In this document: piece after piece, positions 47,428 to 57,168 of the stretch
How the letters are laid out: each line of letters starts with the position of its first letter
Numbering within the stretch: position 1 is the stretch's first letter
From: Cupriavidus sp. D384
Lineage (GTDB): Bacteria; Pseudomonadota; Gammaproteobacteria; Burkholderiales; Burkholderiaceae
Direction of reading: 5' to 3'
DNA: 64,000 bases
NCBI RefSeq assembly: GCF_001652915.1
Contig: NZ_BBQI01000004.1
Span: 32,692 to 96,691, forward strand
Position numbers and translations under genes: made by a program
Notes under the pieces: model-generated
The model's input: only the letters and a program-made list of their open reading frames with translations
Databases searched by the model: none
Told to the model about the DNA's origin: nothing

Positions 47428-47640
47428 TTGACTAAGATCGTTCTGAAACCGGGCGAGCCCGTTGAAGTTGCAATGCGTCGTTTCCGTCGCTCCATTCTGC
47501 AGACTGGACTGATCGTGGAACTGAAGAGCCGCACCGCCTACGAAAAGCCGACGACCGAGCGCAAGCGCAAGAAGAAGGCTGCCGAAGCTCGTCTGCGCAA
47601 GCGTCTGCGCATGCAAATGCTGCCGAAGAAGCTCTACTGA
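47428..47640 (+). CDS. rpsU: 30S ribosomal protein S21
   Basis: S21 is a small basic 30S protein that helps start-site selection and sits near the anti-Shine-Dalgarno. The protein has 70 residues, with [19 protein letters not shown] and a Lys/Arg-rich C-terminus ending MLPKKLY. The start is a TTG, with GAAGGA five bases before it; no ATG or GTG is available at the conserved N-terminus. Here rpsU is not in the rpsU-dnaG-rpoD order seen in gammaproteobacteria but stands alone between two LysE genes. Confidence 0.97.
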   Translation: MTKIVLKPGEPVEVAMRRFRRSILQTGLIVELKSRTAYEKPTTERKRKKKAAEARLRKRLRMQMLPKKLY

Positions 47641-47656
47641 TTCGGGCATTGCCAAA

Positions 47657-47690
47657 AGAAAAACCGCCAGTTCGCTGGCGGTTTTTTTTT
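47657..47690 (+). terminator. bidirectional terminator between rpsU and the LysE-family gene
   Basis: A 10-bp perfect inverted repeat (aaaccgccag / ctggcggttt) with a ttcg loop is followed by nine T residues on the plus strand. On the minus strand it is followed by a tttttctttt run, so it serves both convergent genes. Confidence 0.93.
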
Positions 47691-47710
47691 CGTCCCGACG
47701 CGGGGCGCCC

Positions 47711-48328
47711 TCAGGTGCGCGTCGCGATCAGCGCGCCGGCGCCGATCAGCGTGATACCGCCGGCTCGCTGCACGTTGGCCTGTGCGCGCTGCGAGGTCAG
47801 CCGCGTAGCCAGCGAACGTGCCAGCAGCGCGTAGACCATGGCGTTGGCCGTTGCCAGCACGACGAACGTGGGAATCAGCACCACGGCCTGCGGCCAGAAC
47901 GCCAGCTTGGCGTCGATGAACTGCGGCACAAAGGCTACGAAGAACACGATGCTCTTCGGATTCAGCGCCGTCACCAGCCAGGCCTTGGCAAAGCGCTGGC
48001 GGCCGCCGCCCGACTGCGACGCCACTTCCAGCGAACGCGCACGGTTGGCCGTGCGCAGCGCCTGCACCCCCAGATAGACCAGATAGGCCGCCCCAGCCCA
48101 TTTCAGGCCCGTGAACAGCGTGGCAGAGGCTGCCAGGACTGCGCCCAGCCCGGCCATCGACAGCGTGAAGGCAGTGAGGTCTCCGGCCGCCACACCGGCC
48201 ACCGTGGCGTAGGCGCTGCGGCCGCGGTGCGCCAGGGCATCGCCGATCACCAGCAGGATGGTCGGCCCCGGAATGATCAGCAGCACGACGCTGGTCAATA
48301 CAAATGTGATCCAGTGTTCGAAGGACAT
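47711..48328 (-). CDS. LysE/RhtB-family exporter (second copy)
   Basis: The chosen ATG gives 205 residues, with a GAGGAGA ribosome site six bases upstream. It has about six membrane segments, the N-terminal [21 protein letters not shown] signature and the [19 protein letters not shown] motif typical of the RhtB branch (homoserine/threonine type). It is not a recent duplicate of the LysE-family gene on the other side of rpsU, as the sequences differ throughout. The substrate is unknown. Confidence 0.92.
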   Translation of the reverse strand: MSFEHWITFVLTSVVLLIIPGPTILLVIGDALAHRGRSAYATVAGVAAGDLTAFTLSMAGLGAVLAASATLFTGLKWAGAAYLVYLGVQALRTANRARSLEVASQSGGGRQRFAKAWLVTALNPKSIVFFVAFVPQFIDAKLAFWPQAVVLIPTFVVLATANAMVYALLARSLATRLTSQRAQANVQRAGGITLIGAGALIATRT

Positions 48329-48506
48329 GGGTTCTCCTCGGCGCATCGCCGTTGTTGTTCTGGAAACGGCGAGAGTACGCCTGTCCGCTCTGCTCTGCCA
48401 GCCTGCCGATATGCCCCTGCGAATGGAATTGTCTTGCTGCGATGCGCCAACAATGCGTCACGCGATGGCCTGCATAATGGCGGATATCGCTCGCAAGGAC
48501 TTCGCC

Positions 48507-49418
48507 TTGACTGCCATCCTTCAGATGCGCAATGTGCGCAAACGCTATGGCGACCAGCTCGTCGTCGACAACCTCGACCTGGAAGTCCAGCCCGGCCAGT
48601 GTTTCGGGCTGCTGGGCCCCAATGGCGCCGGCAAGACCACCACGCTGCGCATGCTGCTGGGGCTGACCACGCCCGAATCAGGCACGCTGATGCTATGTGG
48701 CGAACCCATCCCCCAGCGCGCCCCGCAGGCTCGCATGCGCGTGGGGGTGGTGCCGCAGTTCGACAATCTGGACCCCGACTTCTCGGTGATCGAGAACCTG
48801 CGCATCTTCGGCCGGTACTTCGGGCTGTCGTCGGCCCGGATCGCCGAGCAGGTGCCCCGGCTGCTGGAATTCGCGCGGCTCGAGAACAAGGCCAACGCGC
48901 AGGTGCGCGACCTGTCTGGCGGCATGCGCCGCCGCCTGACCGTGGCGCGTGCGCTGATCAACGATCCGGACCTGCTCGTGATGGACGAGCCGACGACCGG
49001 CCTCGATCCGCAGGCGCGCCACCTGATCTGGGAACGCCTCAAGTCGCTGCTTGCCGCGGGCAAGACGATCCTGCTGACCACGCATTTCATGGAAGAGGCC
49101 GAACGGCTTTGCAACCACCTGTGCGTGATCGATGCCGGGCGCAAGATCGCCGAAGGCAAGCCGCACGAGCTGATCGACCGCGAAATCGGCTGCGATGTGG
49201 TGGAAGTCTACGGCGACGAACTCGAACCCCTGCGCGACACGCTGACCCCGCTGGCCGACCGCTGCGAAATGCGCGGCGAGACGCTGTTCTGCTACGTGCG
49301 CCAGCCCGATCCACTGTTGGCCGCGCTGCACGGCAAGGGCGGCGTGCGCTACCTGCACCGGCCCGCCAATCTCGAGGACGTGTTCCTCAAGCTGACCGGC
49401 CGCGAGATGAGAGATTGA
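48507..49418 (+). CDS. NodI-type ABC transporter ATP-binding protein
   Basis: The protein has 303 residues from a TTG start with AAGGA seven bases upstream; an in-frame ATG ten codons earlier has no ribosome site. It has Walker [11 protein letters not shown], signature LSGGMRRRL, Walker [14 protein letters not shown] and the switch His in [10 protein letters not shown]. Overall similarity is to NodI and related ABC-2 exporters. With the permease gene ten bases later it forms a two-gene exporter. No nod genes are nearby, so export of a polysaccharide, drug or lipid-linked compound is more likely than a Nod factor. Confidence 0.92.
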   Translation: MTAILQMRNVRKRYGDQLVVDNLDLEVQPGQCFGLLGPNGAGKTTTLRMLLGLTTPESGTLMLCGEPIPQRAPQARMRVGVVPQFDNLDPDFSVIENLRIFGRYFGLSSARIAEQVPRLLEFARLENKANAQVRDLSGGMRRRLTVARALINDPDLLVMDEPTTGLDPQARHLIWERLKSLLAAGKTILLTTHFMEEAERLCNHLCVIDAGRKIAEGKPHELIDREIGCDVVEVYGDELEPLRDTLTPLADRCEMRGETLFCYVRQPDPLLAALHGKGGVRYLHRPANLEDVFLKLTGREMRD

Positions 49419-49427
49419 GAGACTGAG

Positions 49428-50282
49428 ATGAGCGAACAGGATCCACGCAATCCCGACGTCGCAATTTCGCCAGGACCTGCGGCGTCGACAGCCCCCCAGC
49501 ACTATCCCCAGCCCCTGCTGCCGCGCAATGCGCGCAACTGGATGATGGTCTGGTACCGCAACTACATGGTCTGGAAGAAGCTGGCCATCCCGTCGATGAT
49601 CGGCAACCTGGCCGATCCGATGATCTACCTGTTCGGCCTGGGGCTTGGCCTGGGCCTGCTGGTGGGCCAGGTGCATGGGGTGTCGTATATCGCCTTCCTG
49701 GCGGCGGGCACCACGGCATCCAGCGTGATGATGTCGGCCAGCTTCGAGTCGATGTATTCGGCGTTCTCGCGCATGCACGTGCAACGCACGTGGGAAGCCA
49801 TCATGCATGCGCCGCTGACGCTGGGCGACGTGGTACTGGGCGAAGTGCTCTGGGCCGCCAGCAAGGCGGTGCTGTCAGGCGCGGCCATCATGATCGTGGC
49901 GGGCCTGCTTGGCTATGCGCAGTTCCCGGGTGCACTGGCCGCGCTGCCTGTGATCGTGCTGGCCGGCATCGCGTTCGCAAGCCTGGCGATGATCGTCACC
50001 GCACTGGCACCAAGCTACGACTTCTTCATGTTCTACCAGACGCTGGTGATGACGCCGATGCTGCTGCTGTCGGGGGTGTTCTTCCCGCTTGAGCAATTGC
50101 CCGAAGGCGCGCAGAAGGCCACGATGGTCCTGCCGCTGGCGCACGCGGTGGCGCTGATTCGTCCGTTGATGCTGGGCAGGCCCGTGGAGAATGGCGCAGT
50201 CCATCTGGCCGTGCTGGCGGCCTATGCGGCAGTGGCGCTGGTGGTGGCGCTGGTGCTGCTGCGCAGGCGGCTGCTGCGCTGA
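49428..50282 (+). CDS. NodJ-type ABC-2 transporter permease
   Basis: The protein has 284 residues: a hydrophilic N-terminus of about 50 residues, then six membrane segments and the ABC-2 region. MIYLFGLGLGLGLLVG, FESMYSAFSRM and the C-terminal SGVFFPLEQLPEGAQ are typical of NodJ-like permeases. It partners the preceding ATPase gene, with which it is surely co-transcribed. It is convergent with metZ. Confidence 0.93.
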   Translation: MSEQDPRNPDVAISPGPAASTAPQHYPQPLLPRNARNWMMVWYRNYMVWKKLAIPSMIGNLADPMIYLFGLGLGLGLLVGQVHGVSYIAFLAAGTTASSVMMSASFESMYSAFSRMHVQRTWEAIMHAPLTLGDVVLGEVLWAASKAVLSGAAIMIVAGLLGYAQFPGALAALPVIVLAGIAFASLAMIVTALAPSYDFFMFYQTLVMTPMLLLSGVFFPLEQLPEGAQKATMVLPLAHAVALIRPLMLGRPVENGAVHLAVLAAYAAVALVVALVLLRRRLLR

Positions 50283-50350
50283 GAGCGGTATCGAGAGAGA
50301 GGCGCCCTCTCCCGCAAGCGCGGAGGGGGCGTACCACTTGCCCGAGTGGC

Positions 50351-51559
50351 TTACTGGCCCAGGCCGCGCAGCAGGTCGGCCTTCAGGTCTTCCACCGATT
50401 CCAGGCCGACAGCCAGGCGGATCAGGCCTTCGCTGATCCCGGCCGCTGCCTTTGTTTCCGGCGCCACGCGGCCATGCGTGGTCGTGTACGGATGCGTGAT
50501 CGTCGTGCGGGTGTCACCAAGGTTGCCCGTGATCGAGCACAGCTTCGTGTTGTCGATCACGCGCCAGGCGTTGGCACGCATCTGTTCCGGCGTATCGCCC
50601 TTCAGTTCGAACGACACGATCGCCCCGCCACCACTTTGCTGGCGCTGGGCCACGGCGTACTGCGGGTGCGACATCAGCGCCGGATGGAAGACACGGCTCA
50701 CGGCCGGGTGCGACTCCAGGAACTGGGCCAGCGCCAGCGCGCTCTGCGAATGGCGCTCCATGCGGATCGCCAGTGTTTCCATGCCCTTGAGCATCACCCA
50801 GGCGTTGAACGCCGACAGCGTCGGGCCGGCCGTGCGCACGAACGGGAAGACCTTGCCCATGATGAAGTCGTGCTTGCCCAGCACGGCACCGCCTAGCACG
50901 CGGCCCTGGCCGTCGATGTGCTTGGTGGCCGAATGCACCACCACGTCGGCACCGAACCTGATCGGTTGCTGCAGCGCCGGCGAGCAGAAGCAGTTGTCCA
51001 CCACGAACAGCGCGCCCGCGTTGTGCGCGATCTCGCCGACGGCCGCAATGTCCGAAATCTCGGTCAGCGGGTTCGACGGCGTTTCCAGGAAAAACAGCTT
51101 CGTATTGGGCTTTACAGCTGCACGCCAGGCCGCCAGGTCGGTGCCGTCGACATAGGTCGTCTCGACGCCGAACTTCGCCAGGATCGTGTTGAACAGCGTC
51201 ATGGTCGATCCGAAGATCGAGCGCGAGCTGACCAGATGATCCCCCGCCTGCAGCGTAGCCAGCGCCACCGACAGGATCGCGCTCATGCCCGATGCCGTAG
51301 CCATGCAGGCCTCGGCACCTTCCAGCGCCGCCAGGCGGGACTGGAACATCGACACGGTCGGATTGGTGAAGCGCGAGTACGTGTAGCCCTCTTCCGAGTT
51401 GGCAAAGCGCTCGGCCGCCTCGGCGGCGCTGTTGAAGCAGAAGCTCGAGGTCAGGTACATCGCCTCGGAGTGCTCCATGAACTCGCCGGTACGCAGCGTA
51501 CCGGCGCGCACGCCGAGCGTGTCAATGCCGTAGGACTCGGGTTGGAACGGTTCGCTCAT
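50351..51559 (-). CDS. metZ: O-succinylhomoserine sulfhydrylase
   Basis: MetZ makes homocysteine from O-succinylhomoserine and sulfide, by direct sulfhydrylation in methionine synthesis. The protein has 402 residues of the Cys/Met PLP family: YSRFTNPTVSMFQ, ATASGMSAIL, the cofactor Lys in SATKHIDGQGRVLGG and the C-terminal SITGNLGDTRTTITHP. The start is the ATG opening MSEPFQPESYGIDTLGVRAG; upstream in-frame codons lie in the purF end. It follows purF by about 30 bases. Confidence 0.95.
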   Translation of the reverse strand: MSEPFQPESYGIDTLGVRAGTLRTGEFMEHSEAMYLTSSFCFNSAAEAAERFANSEEGYTYSRFTNPTVSMFQSRLAALEGAEACMATASGMSAILSVALATLQAGDHLVSSRSIFGSTMTLFNTILAKFGVETTYVDGTDLAAWRAAVKPNTKLFFLETPSNPLTEISDIAAVGEIAHNAGALFVVDNCFCSPALQQPIRFGADVVVHSATKHIDGQGRVLGGAVLGKHDFIMGKVFPFVRTAGPTLSAFNAWVMLKGMETLAIRMERHSQSALALAQFLESHPAVSRVFHPALMSHPQYAVAQRQQSGGGAIVSFELKGDTPEQMRANAWRVIDNTKLCSITGNLGDTRTTITHPYTTTHGRVAPETKAAAGISEGLIRLAVGLESVEDLKADLLRGLGQ

Positions 51560-51591
51560 GCCGCTGCGCTGCCCAATCTTGTGGATTGCCG

Positions 51592-53124
51592 TTACTCGTT
51601 GCCGCCCGAGCGCTGCAGGTGAAGCTGCGAGCGTTCGGTTTCGCCACCGTTGCTGCCTTCGCGGTCGGCCTGGCTGCGCGCCGTTTCCAGGCGGTCCAGG
51701 TAGGCGTCGTCGATATCGCCGGTGATGTACTTGCCGTCGAAGCACGACGCGTCGAAGTCTCGCAGGTTCGGGTTGATGTCGCGCACGGCCTGCTTCATCG
51801 CTTCCACATCCTGGTACACGAGCTGGTCGGCGCCGATCATGCGCGCCACTTCCTCGTCGGTGCGGCCGTGGGCCACCAGTTCGGCGCGCGTGGGCATGTC
51901 GATGCCGTACACGTTCGGGAACTTCACGGGCGGCGCGGCCGAGGCGAAGATCACCTTCTTGGCGCCGGCGTCGCGAGCCATCTGCACGATCTCGAACGAC
52001 GTGGTGCCGCGCACGATCGAGTCGTCCACGATCAGCACGTTCTTGTCCTTGAACTCCACGCCCATGGCGTTCAGCTTCTGGCGCACCGACTTCTTGCGCA
52101 CCGCCTGGCCCGGCATGATGAACGTGCGGCCCACATAGCGGTTCTTGAAGAAGCCCTCGCGGTACGGCACGCCCAGCGCGTTGGCTACCTGCATGGCGGC
52201 CGGACGGCTCGAATCGGGAATCGGCATGACCACGTCGATCTCGCCAGCCGGCACTTCGCGGCGGATCTTCTCGGCCAGGTAGTCACCCATGCGCAGGCGG
52301 GCGTCGTAGACCGGCACGCCATCGATGCACGAGTCCGGACGTGCCAGGTACACGAATTCGAAGATGCAGGGCGTCAGCTGCGGATTCTCGGCGCACTGCT
52401 TGCTGTGGAAGTTGCCGTCCAGGTCGATGAAGATCGCCTCGCCCGGTGCCACGTCGCGCTCCATCGTGTAGCCCATGCCTTCGAGCGCCACCGATTCCGA
52501 GGCAATCAGGTATTCCTTGCCGGTTGGCGTATCGACGCTGCCGATGCACAGCGGGCGGATGCCGAACGGATCGCGCACGGCCAGCAGGCCGTAGCCCGAG
52601 ATCTGCGCCGTGATGGCATAGGCGCCCTTCACGCGGCGATGCATGCCGCTGACGGCCGTGAAGATGGTTTCCGGCACCAGCGACTTGCCGTTGCTGGCGC
52701 GCTGCAGTTCGTCGGCCAGCACGTTCAGCAGCACTTCGGAATCCGAATGCGTGTTGATGTGGCGACGGTCGCGGCGGAACATCTCCTCGCGCAGCTGTTC
52801 CGAATTGGTCAGGTTGCCGTTGTGGGCCAGCATGATGCCGTAAGGCGCGTTCACGTAGAACGGCTGGGCTTCTTCCTCGCTGGCAGCGGAGCCGGCGGTC
52901 GGGTAACGCACCTGGCCGATACCGGACGTGCCCGGCAGGCCGCGCATGTTGCGGGTGCGGAACACATCGCGCACCAGGCCGTTGGCCTTGTGCATGTGGA
53001 AGGTGCTGCCATTGGCCGTGGCGATGCCGGCTGCATCCTGTCCGCGGTGTTGCAACAGCAGCAGGCTGTCATAGATCAGTTGGTTGACAGGGCTGGTGGA
53101 AACCACGCCGACGATACCGCACAT
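51592..53124 (-). CDS. purF: amidophosphoribosyltransferase
   Basis: PurF makes phosphoribosylamine from PRPP and glutamine, the first committed step of purine synthesis. The protein has 510 residues. The N-terminal nucleophile is Cys2 in MCGIVGVV with no propeptide, followed by the glutaminase domain; the PRPP-binding motif is VLIVDDSIVRGTT near residue 365. It lies downstream of cvpA, the same pairing as in E. coli. Confidence 0.98.
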   Translation of the reverse strand: MCGIVGVVSTSPVNQLIYDSLLLLQHRGQDAAGIATANGSTFHMHKANGLVRDVFRTRNMRGLPGTSGIGQVRYPTAGSAASEEEAQPFYVNAPYGIMLAHNGNLTNSEQLREEMFRRDRRHINTHSDSEVLLNVLADELQRASNGKSLVPETIFTAVSGMHRRVKGAYAITAQISGYGLLAVRDPFGIRPLCIGSVDTPTGKEYLIASESVALEGMGYTMERDVAPGEAIFIDLDGNFHSKQCAENPQLTPCIFEFVYLARPDSCIDGVPVYDARLRMGDYLAEKIRREVPAGEIDVVMPIPDSSRPAAMQVANALGVPYREGFFKNRYVGRTFIMPGQAVRKKSVRQKLNAMGVEFKDKNVLIVDDSIVRGTTSFEIVQMARDAGAKKVIFASAAPPVKFPNVYGIDMPTRAELVAHGRTDEEVARMIGADQLVYQDVEAMKQAVRDINPNLRDFDASCFDGKYITGDIDDAYLDRLETARSQADREGSNGGETERSQLHLQRSGGNE

Positions 53125-53240
53125 GCCGAACTCCCAGGAAAGGCAAAATGATTCAGGGGCGCCGTTCCGTCATGTACGCGACGGAACTGCGTTGATACTG
53201 CGCCGCGAATGCCCAACGTTCAAGCACTCGCGTCTTTGAT

Positions 53241-53738
53241 TCAGGTCTTCACGTACTTTGCCAGGTCGGGCGGCAGCCATTGGCGCAATTCGCCCATCGC
53301 CTGGATCACATACGGGCGCGACACCGCGTCGCGCCAGAAAGGTTCTTCCGGCAGCTTCGTGAGCCCCGCCAGCACGACGATCAGCATCACGATCAGCACA
53401 CCCCGCGCCAGCCCGAACACCAGGCCCAGGCCGCGATCCGCCGGCCTCAGGCCGGTGGTTTCCAGCAACTGGCCCAGAACGGCTCCTGCCAGCGCCGACA
53501 CGATCCACGTGCCGAAGAACACGGTCAGGAAACCCAGCGCACTGCGCGTCAGCTCGCCGCCTGGCAGCGATTCGGGCATCCATTGCGCGGCCATGCCGCC
53601 AAAGTGATACGCCAGCACGAACGCCACAACCCAGCCCACCAGCGCGAGCACCTCGCGCACCAGGCCGCGCAGCACGCCAATCAGCGCCGACGCCACCAGA
53701 ATGAAGGCCACGCCATAGTCAAAAAAAGTAAAAGCCAT
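53241..53738 (-). CDS. cvpA: CvpA family membrane protein
   Basis: CvpA is an inner-membrane protein needed for colicin V production in E. coli and for envelope stress resistance in some pathogens; its biochemical role is unsettled. The protein has 165 residues and four hydrophobic segments (about 7-25, 28-48, 65-85, 105-125). The N-terminal FTFFDYGVAFILVASALIG pattern is typical. It is placed directly before purF, as usual. Confidence 0.94.
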   Translation of the reverse strand: MAFTFFDYGVAFILVASALIGVLRGLVREVLALVGWVVAFVLAYHFGGMAAQWMPESLPGGELTRSALGFLTVFFGTWIVSALAGAVLGQLLETTGLRPADRGLGLVFGLARGVLIVMLIVVLAGLTKLPEEPFWRDAVSRPYVIQAMGELRQWLPPDLAKYVKT

Positions 53739-53846
53739 GCGTGCGATGCAGGTTCCTGTCAGATGGGGGCGATCAGCCGCCCTGCAACCGGGACGTCACC
53801 GGCGATATGCGCGGGGACGGAATCGGGAACGAGGTTGTCCGGGACG

Positions 53847-54617
53847 TTACTGCTCCACCACCTTCGAGGTCAGCCCGATCGACCGCACCTTCTTGTCGGC
53901 TGCATCGGCTGCATCGCGGCTGGCGAACGGGCCCGCGCGCAGCAGGATGCGGTCGCCGTCGGCCAGTGTCTTCTTTTCCACGAACGCCGGCACCTTGCTC
54001 TCCTTGAGCTTGGCGAGCCAGTTCTTCGCGCGCTCTTCCGAAGAGAAGGCACCAATCAGGATCAGGTATTTGGTATTGGCTGCGGCGGGCTTGTCAGCCG
54101 GCTTGTCGGCCGGCTTCGCATCGGCTGGCTTGGTTTCGGCCACCTTCGTTTCGGCCTTGGCGTCGGCGGCCTTGGCCTCCGGCCGGGCGTCCGCCTTCGG
54201 CTTGTCAGCCGCCGGAGAGGTGACGATTTCCTCGCCTGCATCCAGCGCAGCGTCGTTGCGGCTGGCATTGGCCGACGGCGGCAGCGCCTGGGCCTTGCGA
54301 GCCTCGACCTTGGGCTTCTGTGCGCCCTGGCCGTTGGCCACGCTGACGGCCACGTCATCGGACACCGGCCGCGGCTTGTGCTCGAACACGATCGGCAGCA
54401 CGATGACCGCGGCAGCCAGCAGCACCACGGCACCGATCAGGCGGCGGCGTGCGCGTTGTTTCTGGGGGAAATCGGGATCGAGGGTATCGTCCGGGTATTC
54501 GTCGGCCGTGCGGCGCGACGCGCCGATGCCGGCGCCAGCTTCTGCGCGCGTACGGCGACCGCGTTCGGGTGCCGGGTCAGTGCCCTTGCGGGACGAAAAC
54601 AGCGAAAGCAGGCCCAT
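53847..54617 (-). CDS. SPOR domain protein (DedD-like)
   Basis: The protein has 256 residues. A basic cytoplasmic N-terminus (FSSRKGTDPAPERGRRTRAE) is followed by one membrane segment at about 60-78 (LIGAVVLLAAAVIVLPIVF), then a Lys/Ala/Pro/Asp-rich periplasmic linker of about 90 residues with repeats such as PADKPADKPA. A C-terminal SPOR domain starts with TKYLILIGAFSSEERA. SPOR domains bind denuded septal peptidoglycan, so a cell-division role is expected. The folC-dedD-cvpA-purF order equals that of E. coli. Confidence 0.9.
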   Translation of the reverse strand: MGLLSLFSSRKGTDPAPERGRRTRAEAGAGIGASRRTADEYPDDTLDPDFPQKQRARRRLIGAVVLLAAAVIVLPIVFEHKPRPVSDDVAVSVANGQGAQKPKVEARKAQALPPSANASRNDAALDAGEEIVTSPAADKPKADARPEAKAADAKAETKVAETKPADAKPADKPADKPAAANTKYLILIGAFSSEERAKNWLAKLKESKVPAFVEKKTLADGDRILLRAGPFASRDAADAADKKVRSIGLTSKVVEQ

Positions 54618-54690
54618 AGATGCCCAAAGAGTGGTGTTCGGTGTGATGTCGTTCCGGCCCGGGAGTTCAGCCAGGAATCGGGACAGCGAT

Positions 54691-56001
54691 TCAGTTGGCC
54701 TGCGTGGCGCGATATGCCATCACGCCAGCCACGGTATAGAACGATCCGAAGACCAGGATTCTATCATTCTCGGTTGCTCTCTCGATGGCATCGCGATACG
54801 CCAGTTCCGGACTTGAGAAGCACGCCGCGGTGTTATCCGGCCCTTCCCGGAAGCCCGTGGCCTCCAGTGCCTCGCGCAGGTCATTGGCCGTGGCGGCGCG
54901 ATCCGTGGGCAGGTCGCACAGGCACCAGTGGTCGACCTTGTCGGCCACGTGGCGCAACACACCCGCGATATCCTTGTCTGCCATCGCCCCGAACACCGCG
55001 TAGGTGTAGCGGAAGAACCCCATGTTCTCCATGTTCTGGCCCAGCGTGGCCGCCGCATGAGGATTATGCGCCACATCAAGGATCACGGCCGGACGTCCCG
55101 GCATCACCTGGAAGCGACCCGGCAGTTCCACGAAGGCCAGGCCGTTGCGCACTTCCTGCGCGCTGACCGGCAGGCGCGGGCGCATGGCCTGCAGCGCGGC
55201 CAGTGCAGCCGACGCGTTCAGCAGCTGGTTGGCGCCACGCAGCGCCGGATAGCCCAGGCCGTTGAGCTTGCGGTCGCGGCCCGTCCAGTCCCATTGCTGG
55301 CGCTCCTGGCCCGCTGCGGCCTGGTGGCGGAAATCGCGGCCCACCAGCCACAGGTCGGCGCCGATGGCCTCGGCATGGTCAATCAGCGACTGCGGCGGCA
55401 TGGGGTCGCCGCAGACGGCCGGTACATGCGGGCGGAAGATGCCGGCCTTCTCGTAGCCGATCTTCTCGCGCGTGTCCCCCAGGTACTGGGTGTGGTCGAT
55501 GTCGACGCTGGTGATGACCGCACAGTCCGTGTCGATCACATTGACGGCGTCGAGCCGGCCGCCCAGGCCCACTTCGAGGACGATTGCGTCCAGCCCGGCC
55601 GACGCGAACATATGGATGATGGCCAGCGTCGTGAATTCGAAATACGTCAGGCTGACCGGATCGGCGAAGCTGGTGCGGGCGCGCTCCACGGCCTCGAAGT
55701 GCGGCAGCAGCTGCGCATCGGTGGCCTGCTCGCCGTTCAGGCGGGCGCGCTCGTTGAACGTGATCAGGTGGGGCGACGTATGCAGGCCCACCTTGTAGCC
55801 GGCCTCCAGCAGGATGCGTTCGAGCATCGCGCAGGTCGAGCCCTTGCCATTGGTACCGCCAACCGTGAAGACCACGGCGTCGATGCGCAGTCCCAGCGCT
55901 TCCTTGACGCGCGTGATACGCGTCAAACCCATGTCGATACCCACGGGATGGGCGGTTTCCAGGTGCTGAAGCCAGTCGGGGAGTGTGTGGAAGATGGGCA
56001 T
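54691..56001 (-). CDS. folC: bifunctional dihydrofolate / folylpolyglutamate synthase
   Basis: FolC adds glutamate to dihydropteroate and to folates. The protein has 436 residues of the Mur ligase family: ATP-binding VGGTNGKGSTCAMLE at about 48-62, HTSPHLITFNERARLNG, LEVGLGGRLDAVNVID and the C-terminal ILDVAHNPHAA. It starts about 75 bases after accD, with a clear terminator between them, so it likely opens a folC-SPOR-cvpA-purF-metZ transcript. Confidence 0.96.
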   Translation of the reverse strand: MPIFHTLPDWLQHLETAHPVGIDMGLTRITRVKEALGLRIDAVVFTVGGTNGKGSTCAMLERILLEAGYKVGLHTSPHLITFNERARLNGEQATDAQLLPHFEAVERARTSFADPVSLTYFEFTTLAIIHMFASAGLDAIVLEVGLGGRLDAVNVIDTDCAVITSVDIDHTQYLGDTREKIGYEKAGIFRPHVPAVCGDPMPPQSLIDHAEAIGADLWLVGRDFRHQAAAGQERQQWDWTGRDRKLNGLGYPALRGANQLLNASAALAALQAMRPRLPVSAQEVRNGLAFVELPGRFQVMPGRPAVILDVAHNPHAAATLGQNMENMGFFRYTYAVFGAMADKDIAGVLRHVADKVDHWCLCDLPTDRAATANDLREALEATGFREGPDNTAACFSSPELAYRDAIERATENDRILVFGSFYTVAGVMAYRATQAN

Positions 56002-56020
56002 GCTGAATTACGACACGACT

Positions 56021-56056
56021 AAAAACAAAATGGCGCGGGTAGGTACCCGCGCCATT
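56021..56056 (-). terminator. intrinsic terminator between accD and folC
   Basis: A 12-bp perfect inverted repeat (aatggcgcgggt / acccgcgccatt) with an aggt loop is followed on the minus strand by ttttgttttt. The same 10-base tail follows the fimV terminator. Confidence 0.9.
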
Positions 56057-56079
56057 GTCCTGCAAATCACGCTACCGCG

Positions 56080-56952
56080 TCAGGCCACCGCATCGGCCGG
56101 CTGCTTCTGCAGCAGCGCCAGCAGCTGGGCAATTTCCGCGCGCAGACGGCGACGATCGACGATCATGTCGATGGCGCCCTTCTGCAGCAGGAACTCGGCG
56201 CGCTGGAAGCCTTCCGGCAGCTTCTCGCGCACGGTCTGCTCGATCACGCGCGGGCCGGCAAAGCCGATCAGCGCCTTGGGCTCGGCAATCACCACGTCGC
56301 CCAGGAACGCGAACGATGCCGACACGCCACCCATGGTCGGGTCGGTCAGCACGCTGATAAACGGCAGCTTGGCATTCGACAGCTGGTTCAGCATGGCCGT
56401 GGTCTTGGCCATCTGCATCAGCGAGAGCAGGCTTTCCTGCATGCGCGCGCCGCCCGTGGCGGTCACGCAGATGAACGGCACCTTTTGCTCCAGCGCGGCC
56501 TGCGCGCCACGCGCGAAGCGCTCGCCCACCACCGAGCCCATCGAACCGCCCATGAACTCGAACTCGAAGCAGGCCACCACCACCGGAATCGTGTGGATCG
56601 CGCCACCCACGACCACCATCGCGTCGGTCTCGCCGGTGTCATCCATGGCGGCCTTGATGCGGTCCGGGTACTTCTTCGTGTCCTTGAACTTCAGCGCGTC
56701 CACCGGCACGATTTCCTGGCCGATCTCGAAACGGCCTTCGGCGTCCAGCAGCTTGTCCAGGCGCTCGCGCGAGCGGATGCGCATGTGGTGGTCGCACTTC
56801 GGGCAGACGTGCAGATTGGCTTCCACGTCGGTGCGGTACAGCGTCGACTCGCACGACGGGCACTTGACCCACAGCCCTTCCGGAATGCCCTTGCGGGTGG
56901 AGGGGTCGGTCTGTTGAATCTTGGGAGGCAGGAGTTTATCCAACCAGCTCAT
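56080..56952 (-). CDS. accD: acetyl-CoA carboxylase carboxyltransferase subunit beta
   Basis: AccD, with AccA, moves the carboxyl group from biotin to acetyl-CoA to give malonyl-CoA. The protein has 290 residues. The N-terminal four-Cys zinc ribbon is [13 protein letters not shown] and [12 protein letters not shown]; the crotonase-like domain includes [18 protein letters not shown] and [16 protein letters not shown]. An AAGGAG site lies seven bases before the ATG. It is downstream of trpA across a 200-base gap with a possible terminator. Confidence 0.98.
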   Translation of the reverse strand: MSWLDKLLPPKIQQTDPSTRKGIPEGLWVKCPSCESTLYRTDVEANLHVCPKCDHHMRIRSRERLDKLLDAEGRFEIGQEIVPVDALKFKDTKKYPDRIKAAMDDTGETDAMVVVGGAIHTIPVVVACFEFEFMGGSMGSVVGERFARGAQAALEQKVPFICVTATGGARMQESLLSLMQMAKTTAMLNQLSNAKLPFISVLTDPTMGGVSASFAFLGDVVIAEPKALIGFAGPRVIEQTVREKLPEGFQRAEFLLQKGAIDMIVDRRRLRAEIAQLLALLQKQPADAVA

Positions 56953-57077
56953 GAAAGCTCCTTTCGGATAGCTGCCGCCCGCGCATCGACGCCCCTCTCA
57001 TGAGAGGCGGACACAGGGACGGCAGGGAATCAGGCCGCGAATTTACCACGCCCGGCACATCTCGCCTAAGCAAAACG

Positions 57078-57119
57078 CGCCAATTGTGCCGCTTAAGTCT
57101 CAAACGACGGCAATTGGCG
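57078..57119 (-). terminator. possible terminator or stem-loop between trpA and accD
   Basis: The arms cgccaattg and caattggcg pair perfectly and extend by cgg / ccg past a two-base bulge, around a loop of about 16 bases. On the minus strand it is followed by cgtttt, a weak T run. It could reduce read-through from the trp genes into accD. Confidence 0.5.
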
Positions 57120-57168
57120 ACGATTTTTGCCGCGTTTTTCAGCCGGCGGTCACGCCTGGGACACGTTT

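Noticed and set aside
48507..50282. A nodulation locus
   Set aside because: Only NodI/NodJ-like exporter genes are present. No nodABC or other symbiosis genes are nearby, and the context is housekeeping.
50297..50331. Hairpin between nodJ-like and metZ genes
   Set aside because: The arms (cgccctctcccgc and gcggagggggcg) pair only with mismatches and no T run follows, so it is too weak to call a terminator.
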